Below are positions 18,564 through 26,490 of a stretch of 64,000 nt of DNA, piece after piece (positions within the stretch are counted from its first letter, which is position 1; each line of letters starts with the position of its first letter). Origin of the DNA: Staphylococcus sp. CAG:324 (lineage in GTDB: Bacteria > Bacillota_I > Bacilli_A > ML615J-28 > CAG-313); assembly GCA_000433035.1 (NCBI GenBank), contig FR890815.1, forward strand, positions 1 to 64,000, given 5' to 3'. The notes below the pieces were generated by a model. The model did no database searches, had not been told where the DNA came from, and saw only the letters and a list, made by a program, of their open reading frames with translations. The translations under genes and the position numbers were made by a program.

Positions 18564-19145
18564 ATGTTAAAATACTTTATTATTTTTATTATTATTTTAG
18601 TTGTTCTTGATTTAATTTTACTCATTCCAATTGAAGCAAGAATTGTCAAAAGAATAGAAAAACCTTTATTATTAAAAGTTTTAGTTTTCAAAAAAACGAT
18701 TTTTCAAATGGAATTAAAAAAAAAGGCTAAACCTAAGCAGAAAAGTTCATTTCAATTTAAGATATCATATCTTTTTGAAAATGATTTGAACATTATTTTA
18801 AAAGATTTAAAAGAAGAAAACTTCTTTGTTTATCTTCTTTTAGAATTTGCTAAAATTAAAAAGGTAACTTTTATTCCTACTTTTAATAGTTCTAATCCTA
18901 TTATGATGCCATATTTAGGTTTTTTGGATTGGTTTATTATATCAAATATTAAAAATTATATTGATCATACTTTTCATGTGGTAAAAGATGACTATTATCA
19001 AATTGTATTGTTACAAGATGAAAATCAAGGGATTAATTTTGAGGTTTACGCAACTGTAACACTACTAGAAATGCTTTTTGCAATCATCAAGAATTTTAAA
19101 GTATTTTTAAAATTATTCAAAAAGAAGGAGAAAAATTATGAATAA
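18564..19145 (+). CDS. DUF2953-like protein (YtfI type)
   Basis: This 193-residue protein starts with a membrane helix (about 4-24, ending in LIPIEARIV) followed by a basic, mostly helical domain. Similarity to DUF2953/YtfI is faint by eye, but the next gene overlaps by 8 bases and is a clear YtfJ, and ytfI-ytfJ is the usual order in spore formers. In Bacillus the pair is expressed in sporulation. The assignment rests mainly on this neighbourhood. Confidence 0.6.
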   Translation: MLKYFIIFIIILVVLDLILLIPIEARIVKRIEKPLLLKVLVFKKTIFQMELKKKAKPKQKSSFQFKISYLFENDLNIILKDLKEENFFVYLLLEFAKIKKVTFIPTFNSSNPIMMPYLGFLDWFIISNIKNYIDHTFHVVKDDYYQIVLLQDENQGINFEVYATVTLLEMLFAIIKNFKVFLKLFKKKEKNYE

Positions 19146-19509
19146 TATCATTCAGTTATTAGATATTTCAGTTGATAAGATTAAATCAATGGTTGATGTC
19201 AATGTTGTAATGGGGAAAATGATGACGTATAATAATGTTTCCGTCATTCCCATTTCTAAAGTCAAATGCGGATTTATCAGTGGTGGTGTTGATCAAAAAG
19301 AAAATCAAGAAACGAAGAAAAATCCCTTCGGTGGAGCTAGCGGTGGTACTATGACGCTTACTCCTATTGCTTTTTTGGTTATATTAGAAAATGACGCAAA
19401 AGTTCTTCATCTTGATGAGCATTCTCACATTTTAGAAAATTTAATTGATTTAATTCCTGATACTATAAATAAGTTTGCATCTTTGATTAAAAAAGATAAT
19501 CATGCATAA
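19138..19509 (+). CDS. ytfJ: GerW family sporulation protein YtfJ
   Basis: A 123-residue protein with the family pattern: VVMGKMMTYNNVSVIPISKVKCGFISGG, a glycine-rich FGGASGGTMTLTPIAFLVI segment and a C-terminal helix. GerW/YtfJ is a forespore protein needed in Bacillus for germination with L-alanine. It overlaps the YtfI-like gene and has AAGGAG as ribosome site, so the two form one unit. Its presence indicates a sporulating ancestor. A hairpin follows 10 bases after the stop. Confidence 0.88.
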   Translation: MNNIIQLLDISVDKIKSMVDVNVVMGKMMTYNNVSVIPISKVKCGFISGGVDQKENQETKKNPFGGASGGTMTLTPIAFLVILENDAKVLHLDEHSHILENLIDLIPDTINKFASLIKKDNHA

Positions 19510-19519
19510 GGTAAATGGA

Positions 19520-19562
19520 GAAAAGACTTAGTAAAATGATCCTCATTACTAAGTCTTTTCAT
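19520..19562 (+). terminator. Hairpin terminator after ytfJ
   Basis: A perfect 15-bp stem (19520-19534 with 19546-19560) has its T-rich part mostly within the 3' arm; no long T run follows, so efficiency is uncertain. Confidence 0.7.
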
Positions 19563-19582
19563 TTAGATATATCATAGATTGT

Positions 19583-19611
19583 TTGACTAAAGTGTTTAAG
19601 TAGTGTATAAT
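19583..19611 (+). promoter_or_regulatory. Strong sigma-A type promoter
   Basis: TTGACT, a 17-bp spacer and TATAAT lie 33 bases before the flavoprotein start. Confidence 0.85.
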
Positions 19612-19643
19612 ATGAATAAATAGATAATGAGATTGGAGTATAT

Positions 19644-20873
19644 ATGACCAAAGTAGTAGTAATTGGAGCAGGTCCAGCAGGTATTATGGCCTCTATTTGT
19701 TTGAAAGAAAAATTAAAGGATAGGATTGAAGTAATCTTATTAGAAAAGAAAAATCAAATTGGTAAAAAGCTTTTAGCAAGTGGAAATGGCAAGTGTAATT
19801 TAAGTAGTGCTCAAGTTTTACAAAAACATATCTATAACAACAAGTTTGCAACTCATGTTTTTAGTCAATATTCCAACCAAAATTTAAAGCAAACGTTGTT
19901 CAATCTAGGGCTTTTTACCAAAGAAGATTTGCATTTGAGAACCTATCCAATCACAGAATCGGCTAAAACTGTTGTAGAACTTTTTAAGATGCAATTAGAA
20001 AGGCATCATGTAAAAGTTTATGAAAATACAGAAGTAATAAAAGTAGAAAAAACAAAGAAACAAACATATCAAATCTATACTACGCATAAGGATAGATTGA
20101 CCTTGATGTGTGATTATATTATTTTTGCAACAGGAGGAAAATCAACGCCTAAACTTGGCTCAAATGGTGAAGGATATGAACTGTTGTCTACTATGCATAT
20201 TGATATTACTCCATTAAGACCAGGTTTAGTAGGTTTAATGGTGGAAAAAAAAGCGATTCAAGGGTTAGATGGACTTAGACAAAAGGCAAAAGTGAGTTTA
20301 TACGAAGGAACCAAAGAAGTATTCTCAGAAGATGGGGAAGTTCAATTTAAAAAAGATGGGTTAAGTGGAATTGTAATAATGAATGCATCTAGTATAATAG
20401 CTAGAAGTCAACAAAAATTGACTTTAAAATTAGATTTGTTACCTTTGATTGAAGAAAAAAAATTAAATGAACTTTTAGATAATCTTAAAACAATGAATCG
20501 ACAAATGAGTATGAAAGAATTATCCTTTGGCTTTTTGCCAGTGCCACTAGCTCAAAAAATTTTGACAGATTTAGAAAAAGAAAACAAGTTGACAACTAGG
20601 ACTCTTGCAAGTAGAGTGAAAAATTATTTTGTAAATATTATTGGTGATTATGGGTTTGATGCATCTCAAGTAACAATAGGGGGAGTAAACATTGAAGAAA
20701 TAACTGAAAAGTTTGAATTAAAAAAAATGATAAATACCTATGCAATTGGGGAGTTATTAGATGTTGATGGTTTGTGTGGTGGTTATAATATTCATTTTGC
20801 TATCGCATCGGGTGTAATGGTGGCAAATTCAATTTATGAAAAGGAAATGGGGAAAAATGAAAAAGAAAAATAA
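19644..20873 (+). CDS. HI0933/BaiN-type FAD-dependent oxidoreductase
   Basis: A 409-residue flavoprotein. The N-terminus is a Rossmann FAD site (VVVIGAGPAGIMAS, then LLEKKNQIGKKLLASGNGKCNLS), a second FAD contact is FATGGKSTPKLGSNGEGY, and the end GELLDVDGLCGGYNIHFAIASGVMVA completes the HI0933 pattern. Members include BaiN of bile-acid-metabolising Clostridia, but most have no known substrate. It has its own strong promoter and its end overlaps the start of the methyltransferase gene, so the two are co-expressed. Confidence 0.88.
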   Translation: MTKVVVIGAGPAGIMASICLKEKLKDRIEVILLEKKNQIGKKLLASGNGKCNLSSAQVLQKHIYNNKFATHVFSQYSNQNLKQTLFNLGLFTKEDLHLRTYPITESAKTVVELFKMQLERHHVKVYENTEVIKVEKTKKQTYQIYTTHKDRLTLMCDYIIFATGGKSTPKLGSNGEGYELLSTMHIDITPLRPGLVGLMVEKKAIQGLDGLRQKAKVSLYEGTKEVFSEDGEVQFKKDGLSGIVIMNASSIIARSQQKLTLKLDLLPLIEEKKLNELLDNLKTMNRQMSMKELSFGFLPVPLAQKILTDLEKENKLTTRTLASRVKNYFVNIIGDYGFDASQVTIGGVNIEEITEKFELKKMINTYAIGELLDVDGLCGGYNIHFAIASGVMVANSIYEKEMGKNEKEK

Positions 20874-21930
20874 TCCAAAATTATTAGAAATGACAAAAGT
20901 AAAAGTTGATATGATTAATAGAATGGTTGATTTACTTGATGATGCTATTATGAGTTGCTATTATGGTATGATTGATGAAGAAAAGGAAAATACAGCAATA
21001 ACGAATTATAATAAAGAAAAAGGAAGATTGAATTATTATGAATGTTTACTTGCTGTAATCGATTATTTTTTAAATGATGTTCCTTTAAGGGTTGATGATG
21101 ATGTAAAAAATAAGATTGATGAATGTTTAGAGGCGTTTAAATTAGATGTAGAAGAAAATGGTATAAATAGTGAAGAAATTAGAAGAGCGTTTTTGCTTTT
21201 AGATATTAAAGGTTTTAAAAATTTGAATTTTCCACTAGATTTGATTACACCAGATGCTATCGGCATTTTAATTGCTAATTTAGTAAATGCCTTTTTTAGT
21301 AAAACAGATAGCATTGAGATGCTTGATTTTAACTTTGGAGTTGGCAATTTAGCTTATACATTGGTAAACTATAGTGATCCGTTTATTCAATTACTAGGCA
21401 TTGAAAATCATATGCTTTTTACAAAGGTAGCTGTTGCTAAAGCCAATATGATGACGCAAGATGTGAATATATATTATGAAGATGCTCTTGCATATTTACC
21501 ATCACATATTGATTTAATTGTCAGTGATCTAGCATGTTATGATTATGAAAATAAAGCCTATCATTCTAGTTTATATGATAAAGGAGTTAGGTATTTTCCT
21601 TATCTTGCGATAGAGCATTTTTTGAAAATTCCTAATCAGCATTTTCAAATATATCTCATTGAAAATAACTTTTTTTCTAAATCAGGTAGCAATGAATTTT
21701 ATCATATGATGGAAAACTATGGTCATATTGATGCTTTAATTACGCTTCCTAGTAGTTTCTTTCAAAATAAAGAGGATGCGAAATCTCTCATTGTTATTTC
21801 TAATCGACCATTAAAAGAGGTTGAAACAAATATTTTTATGTTGCCGGAATTATCAGAAAAAGAAAAATTTATTGCTCAAATTGAAACTATTCAAGCATTT
21901 TTACAACAAAGAAAAGGAGAACTAAAATGA
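20857..21930 (+). CDS. YtxK-like class I SAM-dependent methyltransferase
   Basis: This 357-residue protein has a helical N-terminal half and a Rossmann methyltransferase half (motif I region EMLDFNFGVGNLAYTLV, acidic site LGIENHML). The catalytic motif reads SDLACYDYE rather than the NPPY of true adenine-N6 DNA methylases, as in the YtxK family. Substrate unknown. The chosen ATG lies inside the end of the flavoprotein gene, downstream of an AAGGA; an in-frame ATG at 20836 is possible but less well placed. It overlaps the GNAT gene by 4 bases. Confidence 0.78.
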   Translation: MKKKNNPKLLEMTKVKVDMINRMVDLLDDAIMSCYYGMIDEEKENTAITNYNKEKGRLNYYECLLAVIDYFLNDVPLRVDDDVKNKIDECLEAFKLDVEENGINSEEIRRAFLLLDIKGFKNLNFPLDLITPDAIGILIANLVNAFFSKTDSIEMLDFNFGVGNLAYTLVNYSDPFIQLLGIENHMLFTKVAVAKANMMTQDVNIYYEDALAYLPSHIDLIVSDLACYDYENKAYHSSLYDKGVRYFPYLAIEHFLKIPNQHFQIYLIENNFFSKSGSNEFYHMMENYGHIDALITLPSSFFQNKEDAKSLIVISNRPLKEVETNIFMLPELSEKEKFIAQIETIQAFLQQRKGELK

Positions 21931-22913
21931 TTTTTCGAAATGCCAAATTAGAAGACTTAAAATTAATTTGTGAATTATGGAATGAAGTTGTCACAGAAGA
22001 ATATTTTCTAAAAACCATGTCTGTTGATGCGTATGAAGAAAAACTTTTGAATAATCCTGATTTCTCATATGATTCAACTTTTGTTGTTTATGATGAAGAG
22101 AATATGCTAATTGCTTTTGCCATTGGATATTTACGAAAGCAATATATAGATAATTTAGAAGTTGCAGGAATTGTAAATGCAATTATTGTAAAAAAAGAAT
22201 ATCGACGTCAAGGCATAGGGTCTAAACTATTAACAAAATTAGAAACGTATTTTAAACATATGGGTAGAAAAAAGATTGCGGTAGCCTATTTTCTTCCCTC
22301 TTGTTATGCTTGGTATATTCCTCATACTGATAATCATGATCACCCTTGTGCACCTGGGATTAGAATTAATTCTAATGAATACTTCTTTTATTTACATCGG
22401 GGTTATGAACCTTATAATTATCAAGATGCTTTTCATTTAAATCTTGTTGACTATGAAATTAGTGATAAAATTAAAGAAATTCTCAATAATAATGAAAAAG
22501 AAGGCATTCAAATTGAAATCTATCAGCCACATAAGCATTATGGGTTAGAGGAGTTTTGTCAAAAATTGAACATTTATGATTTTGAAAAAGTAATTAAAGA
22601 AAATTTAGAATTAGAAAAACCATATCCATTTTTGGTAGTTAGCAAAAATAATCAAATTGTAGGATGGACTGGTGCGATGTGGAATGAAGAAAGTGGTCGT
22701 GGTCATTTTGATGGTATTGCTATTTTGGAAGAGGTTAGAGGAAAAGGATTAGGACAAGCTTTATTCTCTATGCTTGCATATTATAATAAAATGCATGGTG
22801 CTAAATTTATGACTTTTTATACAGGGTTACATAATTATGCTAGATATATATATATGAAAGCTGGTTTCAAAATAGTGATGTCTTATGCTAGTATGGGTAA
22901 GACTTTCAAATAA
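21927..22913 (+). CDS. Tandem GNAT acetyltransferase
   Basis: A 328-residue protein with two GNAT folds. The first (1-165) contains IIVKKEYRRQGIGSKLLTKLE, the acetyl-CoA binding R/Q-x-x-G-x-G/A motif; the second (about 195-328) contains GIAILEEVRGKGLGQALFSML. Such proteins acetylate amino groups of small molecules or proteins; the substrate is not evident. It is the third gene of the flavoprotein operon, coupled by a 4-base overlap, and ends before a hairpin terminator. Confidence 0.88.
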   Translation: MIFRNAKLEDLKLICELWNEVVTEEYFLKTMSVDAYEEKLLNNPDFSYDSTFVVYDEENMLIAFAIGYLRKQYIDNLEVAGIVNAIIVKKEYRRQGIGSKLLTKLETYFKHMGRKKIAVAYFLPSCYAWYIPHTDNHDHPCAPGIRINSNEYFFYLHRGYEPYNYQDAFHLNLVDYEISDKIKEILNNNEKEGIQIEIYQPHKHYGLEEFCQKLNIYDFEKVIKENLELEKPYPFLVVSKNNQIVGWTGAMWNEESGRGHFDGIAILEEVRGKGLGQALFSMLAYYNKMHGAKFMTFYTGLHNYARYIYMKAGFKIVMSYASMGKTFK

Positions 22914-22916
22914 GTA

Positions 22917-22960
22917 GAAGTAACGGTTGTTTATTTTTATAAACATCCTTGCTTCTTTTT
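22917..22960 (+). terminator. Imperfect hairpin terminator
   Basis: GAAG...GTTTA (22917-22933) pairs with TAAAC...CTTC (22940-22955) with a few mismatches, followed by TTTTT. Confidence 0.65.
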
Positions 22961-23029
22961 CTTTGAAAGTGTATATTTTAATATCAATTATTCCAATAGA
23001 TGCATAAACTAAAATGAGTAGGTGAAAGA

Positions 23030-23950
23030 ATGGACAAACAAATAGAAACGCCATTATATCAAATATATTATAAATATCATGGAGTTGTAAAAAAGGTTCA
23101 AGTCAAAGATGAATCAAAAAATATTTCTGGAAGTATCAAAGATAGGCCAGCAAGAATGATTATTGAGGATGCTTATCAAAAAGGACTCATTCATCAAGAT
23201 ACAACCATTTGTGAGGTCACAAGTGGCAATATGGGAATTGCTCTTGCAACAATTGCTAAAGATTATGGTAATCCGGTTATTATTTGTATGCCTCAATTTA
23301 TGAGTCAAGAGCGTAAAGAAATTTTAAATCGTTTAGGAGTAAAATTAATTCTAACCAATTCTTTTGAAGAAGCTTTTCAGATTGCTGAAAAATTAGCGGT
23401 TGAACAACAGGTATTTCTTACTAAACAATTTGAAAATCCTAATAATGCCAAAGCGTATATTGCATTTTGTAAAGAATTAGAAAAAAAGACAACTGAATTT
23501 CCAGCTGTGATTGCAGGAGTAGGAACAGGAGGAACCATTAACGGAATTGGTCATTATTTGAAAGAAAAATATCAAACGAAAGTGTATGCTTTAGAACCGC
23601 TTCAGACCTTAATTTTATCAACTGGCATCAGTCATGGACATCACCGAATAGAAGGTTTATCTGATGGCTTTGTACCAGATTTATATCCAAAAGATATTGT
23701 TGATCAAATAATTAGTGTTGATGATAATGATGCAATATGTATGGCCCAAAAATTAAAACAAAAATTAGGACTCAATGTAGGTATTTCCAGTGGTGCTAAT
23801 TTTATAGGTGCTGTTATGAGTGATGTGGATGGAATCATTACCGTTTTCCCTGATGATGATACGAAATATTATTCTACTGATTTGATGAATGTTGAGTTAA
23901 ATAGTAAACTAGTAGATGAAATTGAACTTTTATATTTTGAGGTAATTTAA
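23030..23950 (+). CDS. Cysteine synthase family PLP enzyme
   Basis: A 306-residue fold-type II PLP enzyme. The PLP lysine lies in SGSIKDRPA (about residue 40), the phosphate/substrate loop is TSGNMGIALA, the phosphate-binding glycine loop is GVGTGGTINGIG, and SSGANFIGA matches the C-terminal cofactor region. These fit O-acetylserine sulfhydrylase (CysK); cystathionine beta-synthase-type or other beta-replacing enzymes cannot be excluded. It is a single gene between two terminators. Confidence 0.85.
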   Translation: MDKQIETPLYQIYYKYHGVVKKVQVKDESKNISGSIKDRPARMIIEDAYQKGLIHQDTTICEVTSGNMGIALATIAKDYGNPVIICMPQFMSQERKEILNRLGVKLILTNSFEEAFQIAEKLAVEQQVFLTKQFENPNNAKAYIAFCKELEKKTTEFPAVIAGVGTGGTINGIGHYLKEKYQTKVYALEPLQTLILSTGISHGHHRIEGLSDGFVPDLYPKDIVDQIISVDDNDAICMAQKLKQKLGLNVGISSGANFIGAVMSDVDGIITVFPDDDTKYYSTDLMNVELNSKLVDEIELLYFEVI

Positions 23951-23956
23951 GAAAAT

Positions 23957-23999
23957 AAAAAGCATATTAAACTAAATCAAATAGTTTAATATGCTTTTT
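23957..23999. terminator. Bidirectional intrinsic terminator
   Basis: A perfect 18-bp stem (23957-23974 with 23982-23999), with A and T runs at the ends, separates the convergent cysteine-synthase and XRE genes. Confidence 0.92.
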
Positions 24000-24004
24000 T
24001 AAAT

Positions 24005-24286
24005 TTAAATAATTTTAACGATTTTGTCAAGGCGTTTATTGATAGCCTCTAATTCTTCTTTAATACTAGGAGTGAGGATTGCTTCTTCGTCTTTAATTCC
24101 GGCAATATAATCAATGCTTACATTAAATAGCAATGATAGTTTTATTAAAACACTAATTGTTGGTTCACTGATACCTGATTCATAGCGAGTAAGGGTACGC
24201 TCATTAATGTCTAGTTTATCAGCAAGTTCTTTTTTCCCCATATCATGGTCGATACGTAAATCTTTAATTCTTTTATTCCAACTCAT
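24005..24286 (-). CDS. XRE-family transcriptional regulator
   Basis: A 93-residue protein. Residues 5-60 form a Cro/CI helix-turn-helix (KELADKLDINERTLTRYESGISEPTISVLIKLSLLFNVSIDYI), followed by a short helical tail that may dimerise. AAGGTGG precedes the ATG. Its own promoter has a TATAAT box at about 24314-24319 on the minus strand, directly next to one arm of an 11-bp inverted repeat, which strongly suggests autoregulation. The divergent gene is the RlmI-like methyltransferase. The inducing signal is unknown. Confidence 0.88.
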   Translation of the reverse strand: MSWNKRIKDLRIDHDMGKKELADKLDINERTLTRYESGISEPTISVLIKLSLLFNVSIDYIAGIKDEEAILTPSIKEELEAINKRLDKIVKII

Positions 24287-24320
24287 ATTGCCACCTTTGA
24301 CCTCTTTTTCTTCATTATAC

Positions 24321-24390
24321 CCTATTTTGTCTATAATTATGCAAAAGCGGACAAAATAGGTATTTTTTAAAAGAAAAGGACAAATTTGTC
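24321..24390. promoter_or_regulatory. Operator sites for the XRE regulator
   Basis: CCTATTTTGTC (24321-24331) and GACAAAATAGG (24350-24360) are perfect 11-bp inverted copies with an 18-bp spacer. A second perfect palindrome, GACAAATTTGTC, lies at 24379-24390. All share the half-site GACAAA and lie in the 236-bp gap between the divergent genes. Confidence 0.75.
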
Positions 24391-24463
24391 AATTTGCAAA
24401 ATACAATAAAAAAACCAAATATATGAGTCATATTAGATAAAATGAAAAAGAATTTACTCTAAA

Positions 24464-24492
24464 TTGACGAATAGTTAAAAAAATGTTATAAT
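24464..24492 (+). promoter_or_regulatory. Strong promoter of the rRNA methyltransferase gene
   Basis: TTGACG, a 17-bp spacer and TATAAT with an extended -10 TG element lie 31 bases before the start codon. Confidence 0.88.
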
Positions 24493-24522
24493 ACAAAATA
24501 TATGGTACATAGTAGGTAAAAG

Positions 24523-25695
24523 ATGAATATGCAAAAAGTAATTTTAAAAAAAGATGAAGAACAAAGAATTCAAAATGGTCATCCTTGGATTTTTTCTAAT
24601 GAAGTTTTCTCAATTGAGGGTAAAATACAATCAGGGAAACTTTGTGATGTTTATACTTATACTGGAACTTTTCTAGGTAGAGGTTTTCTAAATACCGCAA
24701 GCAAAATTATGGTAAGAATGTTATCATTTGAAAAAATTGAAATTACAGAAGAATTTTTTGTAGAAAGAATTAATCTAGCAAATGATTTTCGAAAACAAAT
24801 GGGTTTATCCGATAATTATCGCGTTGTATTTAGTGAGGCTGATGGGCTACCAGGTTTAATTGTAGATAAATACGGAGAGTATTTATCAGTTCAATTTTTA
24901 TCACTTGGGATGGATATGCATAAGCAGATGATTGTGCATGCTTTAGTAAAAATCTTTTCACCTAAAGGAATAATGGAACGAAGTGATAGTGCTGTTCGAA
25001 AAAAAGAGGGATTAGAAGAATACAAAGGTATGATATATCATGCTCCTTTTCAGCCTAAGGTAGTAATTGAAGAAAATGGTGTGCGGTTAATGGTTGATTT
25101 GGAAAATGGTCAAAAAACAGGATATTTTTTAGACCAAAAATGGAATAGGGCCGCATTAAAATATTATGTCAAAGATCGCATCGTTCTTGATTGTTTTTCT
25201 CATACAGGAAGTTTTGCTATGCATGCTTTGAAATATGGAGCGAAAAAAAGTGTTGCGGTAGATATTAGTCAAAAAGCTTGTGATGATATTTTAACAAATG
25301 CCAATCTCAATCATTTTACAAATATTGAAGTTGTGTGTGAAGATGTGTTTGATTTTTTGCGAGATAGTAAAAATCAAAATCAATTTGATGTAATCATACT
25401 TGATCCACCCGCATTTACTAAATCAAAAGATACGGTTAAAAAAGCTTATAGTGGGTATAAAGAAATTAATTTAAGTGCGTTAAAAGCAATCAAATCAGGT
25501 GGAATTTTATTCACTTTTTCTTGCTCTAATCATATGACACCTGCTTTATTTTTACAGATGTTAGAAGAAGCAAGTTTGGATGCAAAACGAATCGTTCAAA
25601 TGCTTGATTTTCGTATTCAATCACCCGATCATCCAGTTAGAATTGATAGTGAAGAATCATTATATCTAAAATGTGTCATTTTAAGAGTGTTATAA
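24523..25695 (+). CDS. rlmI: Class I rRNA large-subunit methyltransferase, RlmI family
   Basis: A 390-residue protein with an N-terminal PUA RNA-binding domain (1-75; GHPWIFSNEV), a linker domain (VFSEADGLPGLIVDKYG) and a SAM methyltransferase domain (motif I LDCFSHTGSFAMHALKYGA, motif IV ILDPPAFTKS, catalytic Cys region FTFSCSNHM). RlmI makes 5-methylcytosine at position 1962 of 23S rRNA in E. coli; members of the family differ, so the exact target is inferred. It has a strong promoter and probably leads an operon with dapF and the symporter. Confidence 0.88.
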   Translation: MNMQKVILKKDEEQRIQNGHPWIFSNEVFSIEGKIQSGKLCDVYTYTGTFLGRGFLNTASKIMVRMLSFEKIEITEEFFVERINLANDFRKQMGLSDNYRVVFSEADGLPGLIVDKYGEYLSVQFLSLGMDMHKQMIVHALVKIFSPKGIMERSDSAVRKKEGLEEYKGMIYHAPFQPKVVIEENGVRLMVDLENGQKTGYFLDQKWNRAALKYYVKDRIVLDCFSHTGSFAMHALKYGAKKSVAVDISQKACDDILTNANLNHFTNIEVVCEDVFDFLRDSKNQNQFDVIILDPPAFTKSKDTVKKAYSGYKEINLSALKAIKSGGILFTFSCSNHMTPALFLQMLEEASLDAKRIVQMLDFRIQSPDHPVRIDSEESLYLKCVILRVL

Positions 25696-25723
25696 AAATA
25701 CGATATATAAAAGGAGGAGCAAT

Positions 25724-26485
25724 TTGGAAATCTATAGCGGTTGTGAAAATACCTTTATTATATGTATGTATCAAAGTCAAAAAGATCATGCTGCTTATGC
25801 ACAAATGGTTTGTAAAAATAAAATAGATGGTTTTATGATGGTCAAGACGACACCCTTAGAAATGGTTTTATATAATCAAGATGGTAGTTTAGCTTCTATG
25901 TGTGGAAATGGTATAAGATGCTTTATTGAATACTGTTATCGTCATCATATTATTCAAGAAGAAGAGAATATGGTTCTCACACCAAGTGGTAGAATAGATA
26001 CTAAAATAGTAAATCTATCACCATTTATGGTTTACGTAAGAATGAATGAGCCAATCTTCACATATATTGATAATAGAATATATCTTGATGAACCTATTGT
26101 TGTGAACAATCATATATATAAAATTAGTCTTGTGCATACTGGTGTGTGGCATGGAATCATTCTTCCTGATGATTTTAAACAAGCATTAGAAGATGCACCT
26201 TTGATTAGAAATCTACCACTTTTTAAAGAATATTTAAATTTAGATATTATAATGATTACAAATGATATATATGTTAAAACATATGAAAGAGGCGTCGGTT
26301 TTACCAAAGCGTGTGGAACAGGTGTAATGGCAAGTTTTGTAATTTTAGAAAAACTAAAATTATTAACGTGTAATCAAATAGCAGTTCGAACAGATGGTGG
26401 CTATATTGAAGCAGGGAGGAATGAAAAAGGGTTATATATTTTAGGTCCATCAAGATATGTAAGTAGTTATAAAGATGGAGAATAA
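25724..26485 (+). CDS. dapF: Diaminopimelate epimerase
   Basis: A 253-residue enzyme converting LL- to meso-diaminopimelate for lysine and peptidoglycan synthesis. Both catalytic cysteine loops are present (SMCGNGIRC and KACGTGVMA). It is about 20 residues shorter than most DapF, and the usual N-terminal GxGND is changed to GCENTF. The start is TTG at 25724, chosen because a strong ribosome site (AAGGAGGA) lies just upstream and the frame aligns with the family N-terminus. It is followed five bases later by the amino-acid symporter. Confidence 0.85.
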   Translation: MEIYSGCENTFIICMYQSQKDHAAYAQMVCKNKIDGFMMVKTTPLEMVLYNQDGSLASMCGNGIRCFIEYCYRHHIIQEEENMVLTPSGRIDTKIVNLSPFMVYVRMNEPIFTYIDNRIYLDEPIVVNNHIYKISLVHTGVWHGIILPDDFKQALEDAPLIRNLPLFKEYLNLDIIMITNDIYVKTYERGVGFTKACGTGVMASFVILEKLKLLTCNQIAVRTDGGYIEAGRNEKGLYILGPSRYVSSYKDGE

Positions 26486-26490
26486 AAGAT

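Noticed and set aside
20857..21930. Type I restriction-modification or N6-adenine DNA methylase.
   Set aside because: The NPPY/DPPY motif is replaced by SDLACYDYE, no specificity or restriction genes are near, and the pattern is that of the YtxK family.
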